Shown piece by piece: positions 15,948 to 23,169 of a DNA stretch of 23,169 nucleotides. A program made the translations under genes and the position numbers. Numbering within the stretch: position 1 is the first letter of the stretch; every line of letters starts with the position of its first letter. Source of the stretch: an uncultured Campylobacter sp. (GTDB lineage: Bacteria; Campylobacterota; Campylobacteria; Campylobacterales; Campylobacteraceae); contig NZ_CALKTL010000158.1 of the NCBI RefSeq assembly GCF_937997405.1, positions 1 through 23,169 of the forward strand. The letters run 5' to 3'. Below the pieces are notes generated by a model. The model worked only from the letters and a program-made list of their open reading frames with translations, did not search any database and had not been told where the DNA came from.

Positions 15948-16670
15948 TTAAATTCCATTGCCGAACTCCTTTAGCGCGCGCTCGTAATCAGCCGGCGTGT
16001 CGATGCCGATGCTCGCGGTTTCGATGCCTAGCATTGCGATCTTCTCGCCCGCGCTTATGGCGCGAAGCTGCTCGAGTTTTTCGGTATCTTCCAGCGCTGA
16101 GGCGGGCAGGGCGCAAAAGCGCTTTAAATTCCGCACGCTGTATGCGTAGATGCCGATGTGTCCGAGGTAGCATTCGCATGCCGTGCGCGGGTAGGGGATG
16201 AGTGAGCGCGAAAAATAGATCGCAAAGCCCGCATTATCGAGCACTAGCTTGACTAAATTCGGATCCTCCGCCGCCTGAGGGCTTATGTATTTGTAGCAGC
16301 TCGCCATGAATGCGCCCTTTTGCGTGATCATGGCGTTGGCGAAATCTTTAAATTTAATCAAATTTTCGCTCTCGAAAAAGGGCTCGTCGGCTTGGATATT
16401 GATGATGATCTCGTTCTCCGCAAGCGCCGCGTTTGCGACCGCTTCATTGATCCGATCGGTGCCGCTTTGATGCTCGCGCGCGGTGAGAACGGCGTCAAAG
16501 CCGTAATCTTGCGCGATCTTTAAAATTTGCGGCTCATCCACGGCGATTAGCACGCGGTCTGCCTTGGCGGCATTTTGAGCCGTTTTGATAAACATCGGCA
16601 CGCCGCCGAACTCACATAAAATTTTATTTTTAAAGCGCGTCGAAGCAAGGCGCGCGGGGATTACTATCAT
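15948..16670 (-). CDS. kdsB: 3-deoxy-manno-octulosonate cytidylyltransferase (CMP-Kdo synthetase)
   Basis: Activates Kdo with CTP for attachment to lipid A. From ATG 16670 the protein is 240 aa and starts MIVIPARLASTRFKNK, the usual KdsB N-terminus with the CTP-binding PARxxSTR motif. HQSGTDRINE (67-76), NIQADEPF (91-98), LGHIGIYAYS and GIDTPADYERAL near the C-terminus are family signatures. The ATG overlaps the thrC stop as ATGA; an in-frame GTG at 16682 would add four residues. It is the last gene of the nadE-to-kdsB unit. Confidence 0.96.
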   Translation of the reverse strand: MIVIPARLASTRFKNKILCEFGGVPMFIKTAQNAAKADRVLIAVDEPQILKIAQDYGFDAVLTAREHQSGTDRINEAVANAALAENEIIINIQADEPFFESENLIKFKDFANAMITQKGAFMASCYKYISPQAAEDPNLVKLVLDNAGFAIYFSRSLIPYPRTACECYLGHIGIYAYSVRNLKRFCALPASALEDTEKLEQLRAISAGEKIAMLGIETASIGIDTPADYERALKEFGNGI

Positions 16671-18220
16671 TTTTTTATCCACTCCATTATGGCGTTTTTG
16701 ATCTCGCTTTGCTCCACGACGCTAGAATGTACCTGCGGCGCGCTAAAAAGGCGCGAGATCTGCGGCGGAATGTCGCTGCGAAATTCCTTCGAAAGCGCGA
16801 TCATATCAGCCCTTTCGTCCTCGCAAGCCCTGCCTTTAATCGCGCCGATCATCGACGGCGTAAATTTAATCCACTTCGCGGTCGAGATGACTAGATTTAG
16901 GCGACTTTCGTCAAGCAGCTTGAAGCAGGTCGCCGTGTGCGGATCGATCAGCACGCCGTGGCTGCTCTCTTGCTTGATAAATTTAGCGCACTGCGCATCG
17001 TCGCAAAAATCCGCCTCGAAGACCTCGCGCAGCTTCGCAAGCTCGCTCGCGCTAAGCTGATAAAATTTATCTCGCGCCAGGCTTTGCATCAGCTCGCTCG
17101 TGCGCGCATCGCCGAACATATCGCTAAGCAGCCGCTCGACGTTGGAGCTAACTAAAATATCCATCGCAGGGCTGATTGTGCGGATGAGCTCGCGATTTCG
17201 CAGATCGTAGATGCCGCGCGTAAAAAGCTCGGTCAGGATATTGTTCGCGTTTGAAGCGATCTTGATTTTGCCGATCTTTGCACCCATTTTTTTGGCGAAA
17301 TACGCTCCCAGCGCGTTGCCGAAATTCCCGCTAGGCACTATGACGTCGAAGGTGTTAAATTTAGAGTCCGGTTTTGCGCTCTGTGCGCTGTTTGCGCCCG
17401 CTGCGGCGCCAAAATTTTTACCGCACGCCGTGCACTGATCGCTTTGCTTTAAATTTTGCTCGGGGCTCAATACGCCGTGCTTTGAAAAATAGATGCTAGC
17501 GTAGAGGTAGTAGATGATCTGAAATAAAATCCTGCCGAAATTTACCGAGTTTGCGGCGCTTAAATTTAAATTCGCCCGCGCGAGTTCGTTTTTGAAATCA
17601 TCATCAGACAGCAGCGATTTTAGCGCGCGCTGCGTATCGTCGAAGTTGCCGCGCACGCCTAAAATTTTAAGATTTGTCGCGCTTTGTTTGACCATCTGCT
17701 GGCGCTGTATCTCACTCGTGCCGCCCTGCGGATAGAGGCAGACCGCTTTGATGTTTTCGTCGTCCGCAAAAGCCTCCAGCGTCGCAGGCCCAGTGTCGCC
17801 GCTCGTGGCGCACATTATTAAAAATTTTTCATTTCTGGATTTTGCGATGCTCTTTAAAAGCGCGCCGAAGGGCTGTAGCGCCATATCCTTAAACGCAAGC
17901 GTCGGGCCGTGATAAAGCTCCAAAATATAGGCGTTTTCGCTTAGTTTTTTGATCTGGACGGGGCAGGCGGGATTTTCAAATTTATCGTAGCGCTTTAGCG
18001 CGCTCTCAAAGACCTCGCTGCTTACGTCAAAATCGAAGCTCTCGATAATTTTAAGCGCGATCTGTTTGTAGCTCAGATCTTCGCACTGCTTAAAAAAATC
18101 CTCGCTCAAAAGCGGCAGCCTCTCGGGGCTAAAAAGCCCGCCGCCGCTTGCGCTCGGATTTAGCAGCGCGTAGCTAAGATCCGCTTTTTGCGAAAAATCT
18201 CTCGTAGAAACCAGTTTCAT
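16667..18220 (-). CDS. thrC: Threonine synthase with a short internal insert
   Basis: PLP enzyme forming threonine from O-phosphohomoserine. Hallmarks: YHGPTLAFKDMALQPFGALL with the PLP lysine Lys111, MCATSGDTGPATLEAF (136-151), YPQGGTSEIQRQQM, SANSVNFGRILFQ-like AANSVNFGRILFQ and VPSGNFGNALGAYFAKKMG. It is 517 aa, about 50 longer than I expect for the family; the extra lies at ~249-289 just before the VPSGNFGN motif and reads SPEQNLKQSDQCTACGKNFG followed by Ala/Ser-rich residues. The insert is in frame and sits at a domain surface, so the enzyme is probably active. The start ATG follows AAGGAAAAAG. It is 121 bases downstream of argB and overlaps kdsB. Confidence 0.95.
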   Translation of the reverse strand: MKLVSTRDFSQKADLSYALLNPSASGGGLFSPERLPLLSEDFFKQCEDLSYKQIALKIIESFDFDVSSEVFESALKRYDKFENPACPVQIKKLSENAYILELYHGPTLAFKDMALQPFGALLKSIAKSRNEKFLIMCATSGDTGPATLEAFADDENIKAVCLYPQGGTSEIQRQQMVKQSATNLKILGVRGNFDDTQRALKSLLSDDDFKNELARANLNLSAANSVNFGRILFQIIYYLYASIYFSKHGVLSPEQNLKQSDQCTACGKNFGAAAGANSAQSAKPDSKFNTFDVIVPSGNFGNALGAYFAKKMGAKIGKIKIASNANNILTELFTRGIYDLRNRELIRTISPAMDILVSSNVERLLSDMFGDARTSELMQSLARDKFYQLSASELAKLREVFEADFCDDAQCAKFIKQESSHGVLIDPHTATCFKLLDESRLNLVISTAKWIKFTPSMIGAIKGRACEDERADMIALSKEFRSDIPPQISRLFSAPQVHSSVVEQSEIKNAIMEWIKK

Positions 18221-18341
18221 CTTTTTCCTTTTTAAAATTTTAAAATTTACGCCCGCCCAGGCGCTTTAAATTTGATCGCTTAGGTCGCTTGCACGGATTT
18301 GCGGCATTGCTGCTTTAAGCCTGCCGCCTCCGCGTCCGCGC

Positions 18342-19199
18342 CTAAATTTCTTCCTTTATCAAACTTCCTATGCCGCCGTCGGTGAAAAGCTCAAGCAGGA
18401 TCGAGTGCGGAATTTTGCCGTTGATGATATGCGCGGCACTCGCGCCGTTTCGCACGCATTGCAGGCATGCATCGACCTTTGGGATCATGCCGCCTGCGAT
18501 CGTACCGTCCTTTTTAAGTTTCGAAATGAGCGCGGCATCGAGCTTGCTGATCAAATTCCCCTCTTTATCGAGCACTCCGTCAATGTCGCTTAAAAATATC
18601 GCCTTGCTCGCTTTTAGCGCGGCTGCGATCCTGCTAGCGCAGAGATCGGCGTTGATATTAAAGCTCACGTTTTCGTCCGTCTCGCCGCCCGCAAGCGGAG
18701 CGATTACCGGCAGATAGTCCTTTTGCAGCAGGTCGTTTATCAGTTTGGTATTTACCTCGGTGATCTCGCCTACGAAGCCGTATTTTTTCTCATCAAGGAA
18801 TTTTGCCCTCAAAAGCCCGCCGTCCTTGCCGCTGATGCCGATCGCAGGCGCGCCGTTTTGGTTCAAAAGCGCCGTGATCTCTTTATTTACCGCGCCGCTT
18901 AGCACCATCTCGGTAATTTCGATCGCGTCTTTACTCGTTACGCGAAGTCCATCGCAAAATTCGCTCTGCACGCCGATCTTATCCAGGGTCTGATTGATCT
19001 TTTTGCCGCCGCCGTGCACGACGATGATCTTGATGCCGACCATATGCAAAAGCACGATATCGCGGGCAAAATCAAGCTTGAGCGTATCGTCGGTTTGCGC
19101 CGCGCCGCCGTATTTGACGACGAAAATTTTATCTCTAAATTTACGGATATAGGGCAGCGCGGAGATGATGACTTCGGCGGTTTTGCTCTTTTTTATCAT
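18342..19199 (-). CDS. argB: Acetylglutamate kinase
   Basis: Second step of arginine synthesis: phosphorylates N-acetylglutamate. 285 aa, normal length. Signatures: KIFVVKYGGAAQ (24-35), VVHGGGKKINQTLDKIG with the phosphate loop HGGGK at 62-66, DGLRVTSKDAIEITEMVLSG (substrate site), FNINADLCASRIAAALKA, FLSDIDGVL and GTIAGGMIPKVDACL. The N-terminal helix extension (TAEVIISALPYIRKF) resembles that of the hexameric, arginine-inhibited type; whether it is feedback-inhibited is inference. AAAGGA precedes the ATG. It follows lpxK by 18 nt. No other arg gene is in the window. Confidence 0.96.
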   Translation of the reverse strand: MIKKSKTAEVIISALPYIRKFRDKIFVVKYGGAAQTDDTLKLDFARDIVLLHMVGIKIIVVHGGGKKINQTLDKIGVQSEFCDGLRVTSKDAIEITEMVLSGAVNKEITALLNQNGAPAIGISGKDGGLLRAKFLDEKKYGFVGEITEVNTKLINDLLQKDYLPVIAPLAGGETDENVSFNINADLCASRIAAALKASKAIFLSDIDGVLDKEGNLISKLDAALISKLKKDGTIAGGMIPKVDACLQCVRNGASAAHIINGKIPHSILLELFTDGGIGSLIKEEI

Positions 19200-19217
19200 A
19201 AAATTCCTTTAAAAACC

Positions 19218-20261
19218 TTATTTTATCATAGCTTGGTTTATGTAGTTTTGAATTTTGCGGATAAAGTTTTCGCTTAGCTTTAAATTTAACAGAATCACCG
19301 AAATTTCCGCGCTCAAATCCCTTAATTTCACGTAATCTTTCGCCGTGCAAAGGATATGCTCCACGCCCTCGCGCCTTAGCAGCTCTAAAATCTGCTCTTT
19401 TTTGAAATCGTAATGATCGGGGAAAAATGCGTGAGCTTTTGCAAGCGGTAAAAACTCTTGCAAGCGCCAAGGTTTGGCGATAGCGCTGATTAAGATTGTG
19501 CGGGATTTTTCAAAACCAGCCTCTTTGGAATTTAAAATTTTATCCGCGGCGGCGGGGTTTAAATCCGAAATTTTATCCGCAAGATTTGAAATTTCATCCG
19601 TGCCGTTTAGAGTGCCTTGCAGATCCGCCGCCGAAACGATTTTAAGCTCCTGCGAAATGTCGCTCGGAGAGGGTATAAAATCCGCAAATTTATAAAAAAA
19701 CGGCGGGTAGCGATACGCGGCGAAGGGCAGGCAAAAGGGCAGCTTCGGCGCGCTTTGCGGGCGTAGCAAGATATCAAATTTAGAGATATTAAATTTAGAA
19801 AATCCGTCGTCTAGGATCACGAGCTCAAAGCCGAGAGTTTGCGCGCGCAATATCCCTGCGGCGCGATCTTCGCTAACGATCACGTTTGCGCCGCGCAAAA
19901 ACAGCGCGTATTCCATCGCCTCATCTCCGCTTTGCCTCACGTCGCAAAGTATCCGTCCGCCGAGCGCTACTTCGAGCAAGCCTCTACTTTTTCGTCCGTA
20001 TCCTCGAAGGATGATGCAGGTTTTAAACTCCCCGCTAAATTCTTTAAAAAGCGCCCGCACCAGCGGGGTTTTGCCGCTTCCGCCGAGGGTTAAATTTCCG
20101 ACGCTGATTATTGGGATTTTAAATTTTTGCGGCTTAGCAAAGAGCCTTTTTAGGCAGACGATAAGCGTATAAAGTAGCGTTAAAGGCGCTAAAATTACTC
20201 CGAGCGCAAGCCATGCGGGGCTCGGGTCGTATAGGTTTCGCTCGATTAGGAGTTTAAACAC
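19218..20261 (-). CDS. lpxK: Tetraacyldisaccharide 4'-kinase with a low-complexity insert
   Basis: Adds the 4'-phosphate to the lipid A disaccharide at the inner membrane. It is 347 aa. The N-terminus has a hydrophobic helix (WLALGVILAPLTLLYTLIVC, 17-36), then the Walker A region VGNLTLGGSGKTPLVRAL (54-71), ILRGYGRKSRG, GDEAMEYAL, VIVSEDRAAG and LVILDDGF (148-155). Residues ~209-254 are an insert made of DEISNLADKISDLN- and DKILNSKE-like units absent from usual LpxK. The C-terminal half resumes at TILISAIAKPWRLQEFLP and FPDHYDF. The start is GTG, overlapping the end of the DegT-family gene by 8 nt; no strong ribosome binding site is visible, so translational coupling is likely. Confidence 0.93.
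   Translation of the reverse strand: MFKLLIERNLYDPSPAWLALGVILAPLTLLYTLIVCLKRLFAKPQKFKIPIISVGNLTLGGSGKTPLVRALFKEFSGEFKTCIILRGYGRKSRGLLEVALGGRILCDVRQSGDEAMEYALFLRGANVIVSEDRAAGILRAQTLGFELVILDDGFSKFNISKFDILLRPQSAPKLPFCLPFAAYRYPPFFYKFADFIPSPSDISQELKIVSAADLQGTLNGTDEISNLADKISDLNPAAADKILNSKEAGFEKSRTILISAIAKPWRLQEFLPLAKAHAFFPDHYDFKKEQILELLRREGVEHILCTAKDYVKLRDLSAEISVILLNLKLSENFIRKIQNYINQAMIK
19535..19600. repeat. Three AAATTT(T/C)ATCCG copies inside lpxK
   Basis: AAATTTTATCCGC occurs exactly at 19535-19547 and 19568-19580, and AAATTTCATCCG at 19589-19600. On the minus strand they encode DKIL, DKIS and DEIS within the LpxK insert. The spacing (33 and 21 bases) keeps the frame. Confidence 0.75.
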
Positions 20262-21390
20262 GATTTTGCGCTATCTCTTTGATCTGCTCGCAGATGTAGC
20301 TCACATCGTCGTCGCTAAGCGCCGTGTAGATCGGCAGGGATAAAATTTGCTGATAGTTTTTAAGCGCATTCGGAAAATCATTGACCTTGTAATTATATTT
20401 GCTTTTATAGTAGCTTAGCAGATGCACCGGCACATAGTGCAGCGAAACGCTCACTCCGCGCGAGATCAGCGCTTTGGCGAAATCGTCGCGGTTTTTATCG
20501 ATCTTTACGATGAACTGAGTATAGATATGCTCCTCGCTGTCGCTTGGAAGCGTCACGTGAGGGCAGTTTGCGAGCTGCTCACGGTAGGCTGCGGCGATCT
20601 GCTTGCGGCGCTTTATAAAGGCGTCGGTTTTTTCAAACTGGGCGATGGCGTAGGCGGAATTTATGGCATTAAGATCGTATTTTTGACCGATGCGATCGAC
20701 GTCGTAGGTAAAGGACATATTGCCGTCTTTGTAAAAGGCGTCTCCTACGATGCCGCCGTTTCTTAAAATCTGCGCGGCGCTTGCGATCTCATCGTCGTTC
20801 GTGACGAAAAAGCCCGCCGTAGAGATTGCGTCTTGCGCTTGAGGATTAATCTGAAAGCACGATATGAGCGAGCTTTTAAGCGCTCCGATTTTTGCGCCTT
20901 TATAGGTAGCGCCCATAGCGCGGCACGCATCGTCTATAAGGACGATATTTTCGCTTTTGGCGACCTCGCTGATGGCGTCTATATCCGCAGCAAGCCCCGC
21001 GATGTGCGAGATGAAAGCGCATTTTAGCTTCTTGTGGCGGTTCTGATCTATCGTGCGAGCAAGGCTTTCGCTCGTGATATTAAAGCTTATCGGATCGATA
21101 TCTACGAAAACGGGCTCGGCGTCGAAGTGGCGGATCACTTCGGCGACGTTAGGGAAGGAATTTACGGAGCATAAAATTTTATCTCCGCGCTTAATATCCA
21201 TCGCACAAAGCGCCAGATGCAGCGCCGTCGTGCCGCTCGTAGTCGATACGGCATGCTTTACGCCGAAATATTTACAAATATCCTCTTCAAAAATTTCGCT
21301 ATATCTTATATCGCTGTTGTAGAGGGCGCTTTTAATTAAGTCTTCCTCTTTTTTATCGATTTGAGCCTTATAAAACGGTATCTCTTTCAT
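20254..21390 (-). CDS. DegT/DnrJ/EryC1/StrS-family protein lacking the expected PLP lysine
   Basis: 378 aa with the fold-type I sugar aminotransferase layout: STTSGTTALHLAL (49-61), GDKILCSVNSFPNVAEVI, EPVFVDIDPISFNI, VLIDDACRAMGATYKGAKIG (150-169; the Asp that contacts the PLP ring is kept), QKYDLNAINSAYAIAQF and RGVSVSLHYVPVHL. At the Schiff-base site family members read SFHxxKxxTxGEGG, whereas here the sequence is SCFQINPQAQDAISTAGFFV (177-196): no Lys is found, and the GEGG motif is replaced. It may act as a PMP-type dehydratase-like, non-catalytic or otherwise changed protein. AAGGAG overlaps the nadE stop, and its 3' end overlaps lpxK, so it is tightly tied to lipid A gene expression. 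A role in amino-sugar synthesis for the envelope is plausible but not shown. Confidence 0.85.
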   Translation of the reverse strand: MKEIPFYKAQIDKKEEDLIKSALYNSDIRYSEIFEEDICKYFGVKHAVSTTSGTTALHLALCAMDIKRGDKILCSVNSFPNVAEVIRHFDAEPVFVDIDPISFNITSESLARTIDQNRHKKLKCAFISHIAGLAADIDAISEVAKSENIVLIDDACRAMGATYKGAKIGALKSSLISCFQINPQAQDAISTAGFFVTNDDEIASAAQILRNGGIVGDAFYKDGNMSFTYDVDRIGQKYDLNAINSAYAIAQFEKTDAFIKRRKQIAAAYREQLANCPHVTLPSDSEEHIYTQFIVKIDKNRDDFAKALISRGVSVSLHYVPVHLLSYYKSKYNYKVNDFPNALKNYQQILSLPIYTALSDDDVSYICEQIKEIAQNRV

Positions 21391-21400
21391 AAATCTCTCC

Positions 21401-22204
21401 TTAGTGTGCGGGCTCTATGCGGGCGACCGCGGGCGCGCGAAGCTTAAAATTATTTTTAAGAATTCTACGGACGATAAATTTCACCAGCTCTTGATTGTGG
21501 TGCGAGTTTTGCAGATATTTTAGATCGTTTGAGGTTATTTGCTCGCCTGAGCGAAATTTCGTCCGCAGCGTTTCGTGCGAAAAAATATCTCTTAGCACAC
21601 TATCTAAGATCTCGTAGCTGTATCCAAGCTCACGTTCGTCGCTTTGATTTTCCCATAGATCGGCGCTGGGAGCTTTTTTTATGATCGCATCGTCTATGCA
21701 TAAAATTTTTGCAAATTTAAACAGATCGGTTTTTAAAATTTCGCCGATCGGATTAAACGCGCAGGCTAAATCTCCGTAAATCGTGCCGTAGCCGAGCATC
21801 CTCTCGCTAAGATTGCTCGTGCCTACGACTACTCCGCGTTTTTGCGCGCTGTAATCATAAAGTAAGCTCATTCTCACGCGCGCGGCGAAATTTCCGATGC
21901 GAAGAGCGCTTGCGCCGGGATTTAAAGCGGTAAAATTTTCTACAAACGGCGCGATCTCTTTGATCTCGTAGGGGATATTAAAGGATTCGCAATGAAAGAT
22001 CGCGTCTGCCATATTTTCTAAATTTGAACCCGCGCTAGGCAGGATAAGCCCGTAAGTGGGGATCTCGGTAAGCGCACAAAGCGCAGAAACCACGGCGCTG
22101 TCAAGCCCACCGCTGATACCCACTACAAAGGCGTCCGCACCCGTTTCATCGAGTCTCTCCGATAAAAAATCGGTCAGTTGCGGCAGCAAATCGTCCAAGA
22201 ACAT
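21401..22204 (-). CDS. nadE: NAD+ synthetase, ammonia-dependent type
   Basis: Final step of NAD synthesis from deamido-NAD. 267 aa, the length of the stand-alone NH3-dependent enzyme; no glutaminase domain. The ATP pyrophosphatase loop is GISGGLDSAVVSALCAL (29-45), followed by NFAARVRMSLLYDYSAQKRG, VVGTSNLSERMLGYGTIYGD, NPIGEILKTDLFKFAKIL and KAPSADLWENQSDERELGYSY, all diagnostic. It is the first gene of the minus-strand unit and is divergent from the metallo-beta-lactamase-fold gene, with a 95-base shared promoter region. Ribosome binding is weak (AAGG about 9 nt before the ATG). Confidence 0.97.
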   Translation of the reverse strand: MFLDDLLPQLTDFLSERLDETGADAFVVGISGGLDSAVVSALCALTEIPTYGLILPSAGSNLENMADAIFHCESFNIPYEIKEIAPFVENFTALNPGASALRIGNFAARVRMSLLYDYSAQKRGVVVGTSNLSERMLGYGTIYGDLACAFNPIGEILKTDLFKFAKILCIDDAIIKKAPSADLWENQSDERELGYSYEILDSVLRDIFSHETLRTKFRSGEQITSNDLKYLQNSHHNQELVKFIVRRILKNNFKLRAPAVARIEPAH

Positions 22205-22299
22205 AATATTTAGCCTTAAAATTTTACGTTAAATTGCGCGAATTTTAACTATTTTTGGCTAAATTACGGCTTTAATTTAAGCTTAAAAGGAGGATTTAA
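22205..22299. promoter_or_regulatory. Divergent promoter region between nadE and the hydrolase gene
   Basis: 95 A/T-rich bases must hold promoters for both directions. AAAAGGAGG at 22285-22293 is the strong ribosome binding site of the plus-strand gene. No clear TATAAT was picked out; TAAATT-like words are present but too common here to assign. Confidence 0.5.
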
Positions 22300-22899
22300 A
22301 TGCAAATTTTAAAAAAAGCTTTCGGCGAATACGTGACGAATTGCTACATTCTAAAGGGCGAGCAGGGCGATTTGGTGATCGATCCGGGCGAGGGCAGTTT
22401 TGATTGGGTGATGCAAAATACGGGAAAGATCGCCGCGGTTTTGAATACGCACGGGCATTTCGATCATGTTTACGACGACGCCAAGCTGCAAAGGGCGGGC
22501 GCTAAAATTTATATCCACGAGGATGACGCCTTTATGCTACGGGCGGATCCTTTTGAGACGATGCCAGAATCCATAGAAGCGGATGTGCTCATAAAAGGGC
22601 AGGAGCAAAGCTTTGAAATAGCGGGCTTTAACGTTAAATTTAGCCTTTTTGCAGGACACACGCAGGGCAGCTGTATGATAGAAGTGGACGGCGTTATCTT
22701 TAGCGGCGACGTCATATTTAAAGGCTCTATCGGCAGGTGGGATTTTCCCTTTTCAAGCGGCGAGCAGATGAAAGAATCTCTGCATAAAATTTTGCAGATA
22801 GAGGGCGATTTTACGCTCTATCCGGGACACGGAGCAAATACTAGTCTAGCGGCCGAGAGGCAAAATTTAAAATATTTTTTGCAACTTTTTGAGCGCTGA
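22300..22899 (+). CDS. Metallo-beta-lactamase-fold hydrolase (glyoxalase II-like)
   Basis: 199 aa with the full metal-binding set of a two-metal hydrolase: THGHFDH (His51, His53, Asp55, His56), AGHTQGS (His120), FSGDVIF (Asp137) and YPGHG (His177). Its size and GSIGRWDFPFSSGEQMKESL segment fit the short glyoxalase II-like thiolester hydrolases found across bacteria; the substrate is not known. No signal peptide, so cytoplasmic. The ATG has AAGGAGG at 6-nt spacing. From memory the homologue is also divergent from nadE in C. jejuni. Confidence 0.93.
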   Translation: MQILKKAFGEYVTNCYILKGEQGDLVIDPGEGSFDWVMQNTGKIAAVLNTHGHFDHVYDDAKLQRAGAKIYIHEDDAFMLRADPFETMPESIEADVLIKGQEQSFEIAGFNVKFSLFAGHTQGSCMIEVDGVIFSGDVIFKGSIGRWDFPFSSGEQMKESLHKILQIEGDFTLYPGHGANTSLAAERQNLKYFLQLFER

Positions 22900-23169
22900 T
22901 CGTTTAAATTTAACTGCGTTTCGCCGCACAATAAGCGGTAAAGCGGCGTGAAGCCGGTCGGCGTTAAATTTTTTATACTGCTTTGCTTGTGGGCGTTAGA
23001 ATTTATGCCGCTTTGCTCGCATTGCAGGCGCCGAAATTTACCGCTTTATTTGAGGCCCCGGGCATTAAATTCTGCGCCCCGTTCGCACTATACCTGCGCC
23101 AGCGTGCAATGGGCAGATAAAATTTTAAAATTTACCGCCGCTTGATTAAATTTAGCAAAATTTCGCGCT
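22900..23169. other. AAATTT-rich sequence after the hydrolase gene, no gene seen
   Basis: 270 bases with 9 RAATTY hexamers (one per 30 bp). A 65-codon open frame here has no ribosome binding site and a low-complexity translation. GTTAGAATTTATGCCGC at 22995-23011 is another copy of the TTAGAATTT motif. No T-tract terminator was found. Confidence 0.5.

Noticed and set aside
20254..21390. Naming the DegT-family gene gnnB or pseC
   Set aside because: The missing lysine and absence of partner genes (gnnA, pseB) make a specific name unsafe.
1..23169. tRNA, rRNA, insertion sequence or phage genes
   Set aside because: No cloverleaf, rRNA signature, transposase, integrase or target-site duplication was recognised in any spacer.

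Overview
The window looks like the chromosome of a Campylobacter species from the higher-GC, mostly oral clade (C. gracilis-like). This rests on protein style, gene order and the AAATTT-rich but fairly GC-rich DNA; the species is an inference. Several gene pairs match my recollection of C. jejuni gene order: rpsO with a divergent Rrf2 regulator, ligA-tlyA-ribF with cmoA nearby, and nadE-lpxK-thrC-kdsB beside a divergent metallo-beta-lactamase-fold hydrolase.

Layout. 1-2545: one FdhF-type formate dehydrogenase gene with an in-frame UGA (selenocysteine), a clear bacterial SECIS hairpin, one apparent 1-nt deletion and a perfect terminator. 2546-5702: two long gene-poor spacers around an orphan TRAP-transporter binding protein. 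5703-7397 (minus): Rrf2 regulator, DHH phosphoesterase and a small protein, overlapping end to end. 7465-7852: rpsO with its promoter and terminator. 7966-8570: an ORF split by one TGA, coupled to a small membrane protein. 8765-9469 (minus): cmoA. 10137-15824 (minus): ligA, a doubtful 198-codon ORF, tlyA, a lipocalin lipoprotein and ribF, all abutting or overlapping. 15948-22204 (minus): nadE, a DegT-family protein, lpxK, argB, thrC and kdsB. 22300-22899 (plus): metallo-beta-lactamase-fold hydrolase.

Themes. The gene content is mostly housekeeping: tRNA modification, rRNA methylation, flavin and NAD synthesis, DNA ligation, Kdo/lipid A, threonine and arginine. I see no phage, transposon, CRISPR array or classical defence locus. 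The most unusual signal lies between and inside genes. Spacers, the N-terminal extension and insert of RibF and the 198-codon ORF are packed with RAATTY hexamers, about one per 20-65 bp by hand count against about one per 160 bp in ordinary coding sequence. RibF, TlyA, LpxK and ThrC carry low-complexity inserts absent from usual family members, some made of short tandem repeats. In C. jejuni methylated RAATTY is the mark that lets DNA be taken up in transformation, so these clusters may be an uptake-signal landscape. Other points of note are the frameshifted selenoprotein and a DegT-family protein without the expected PLP lysine beside lpxK.
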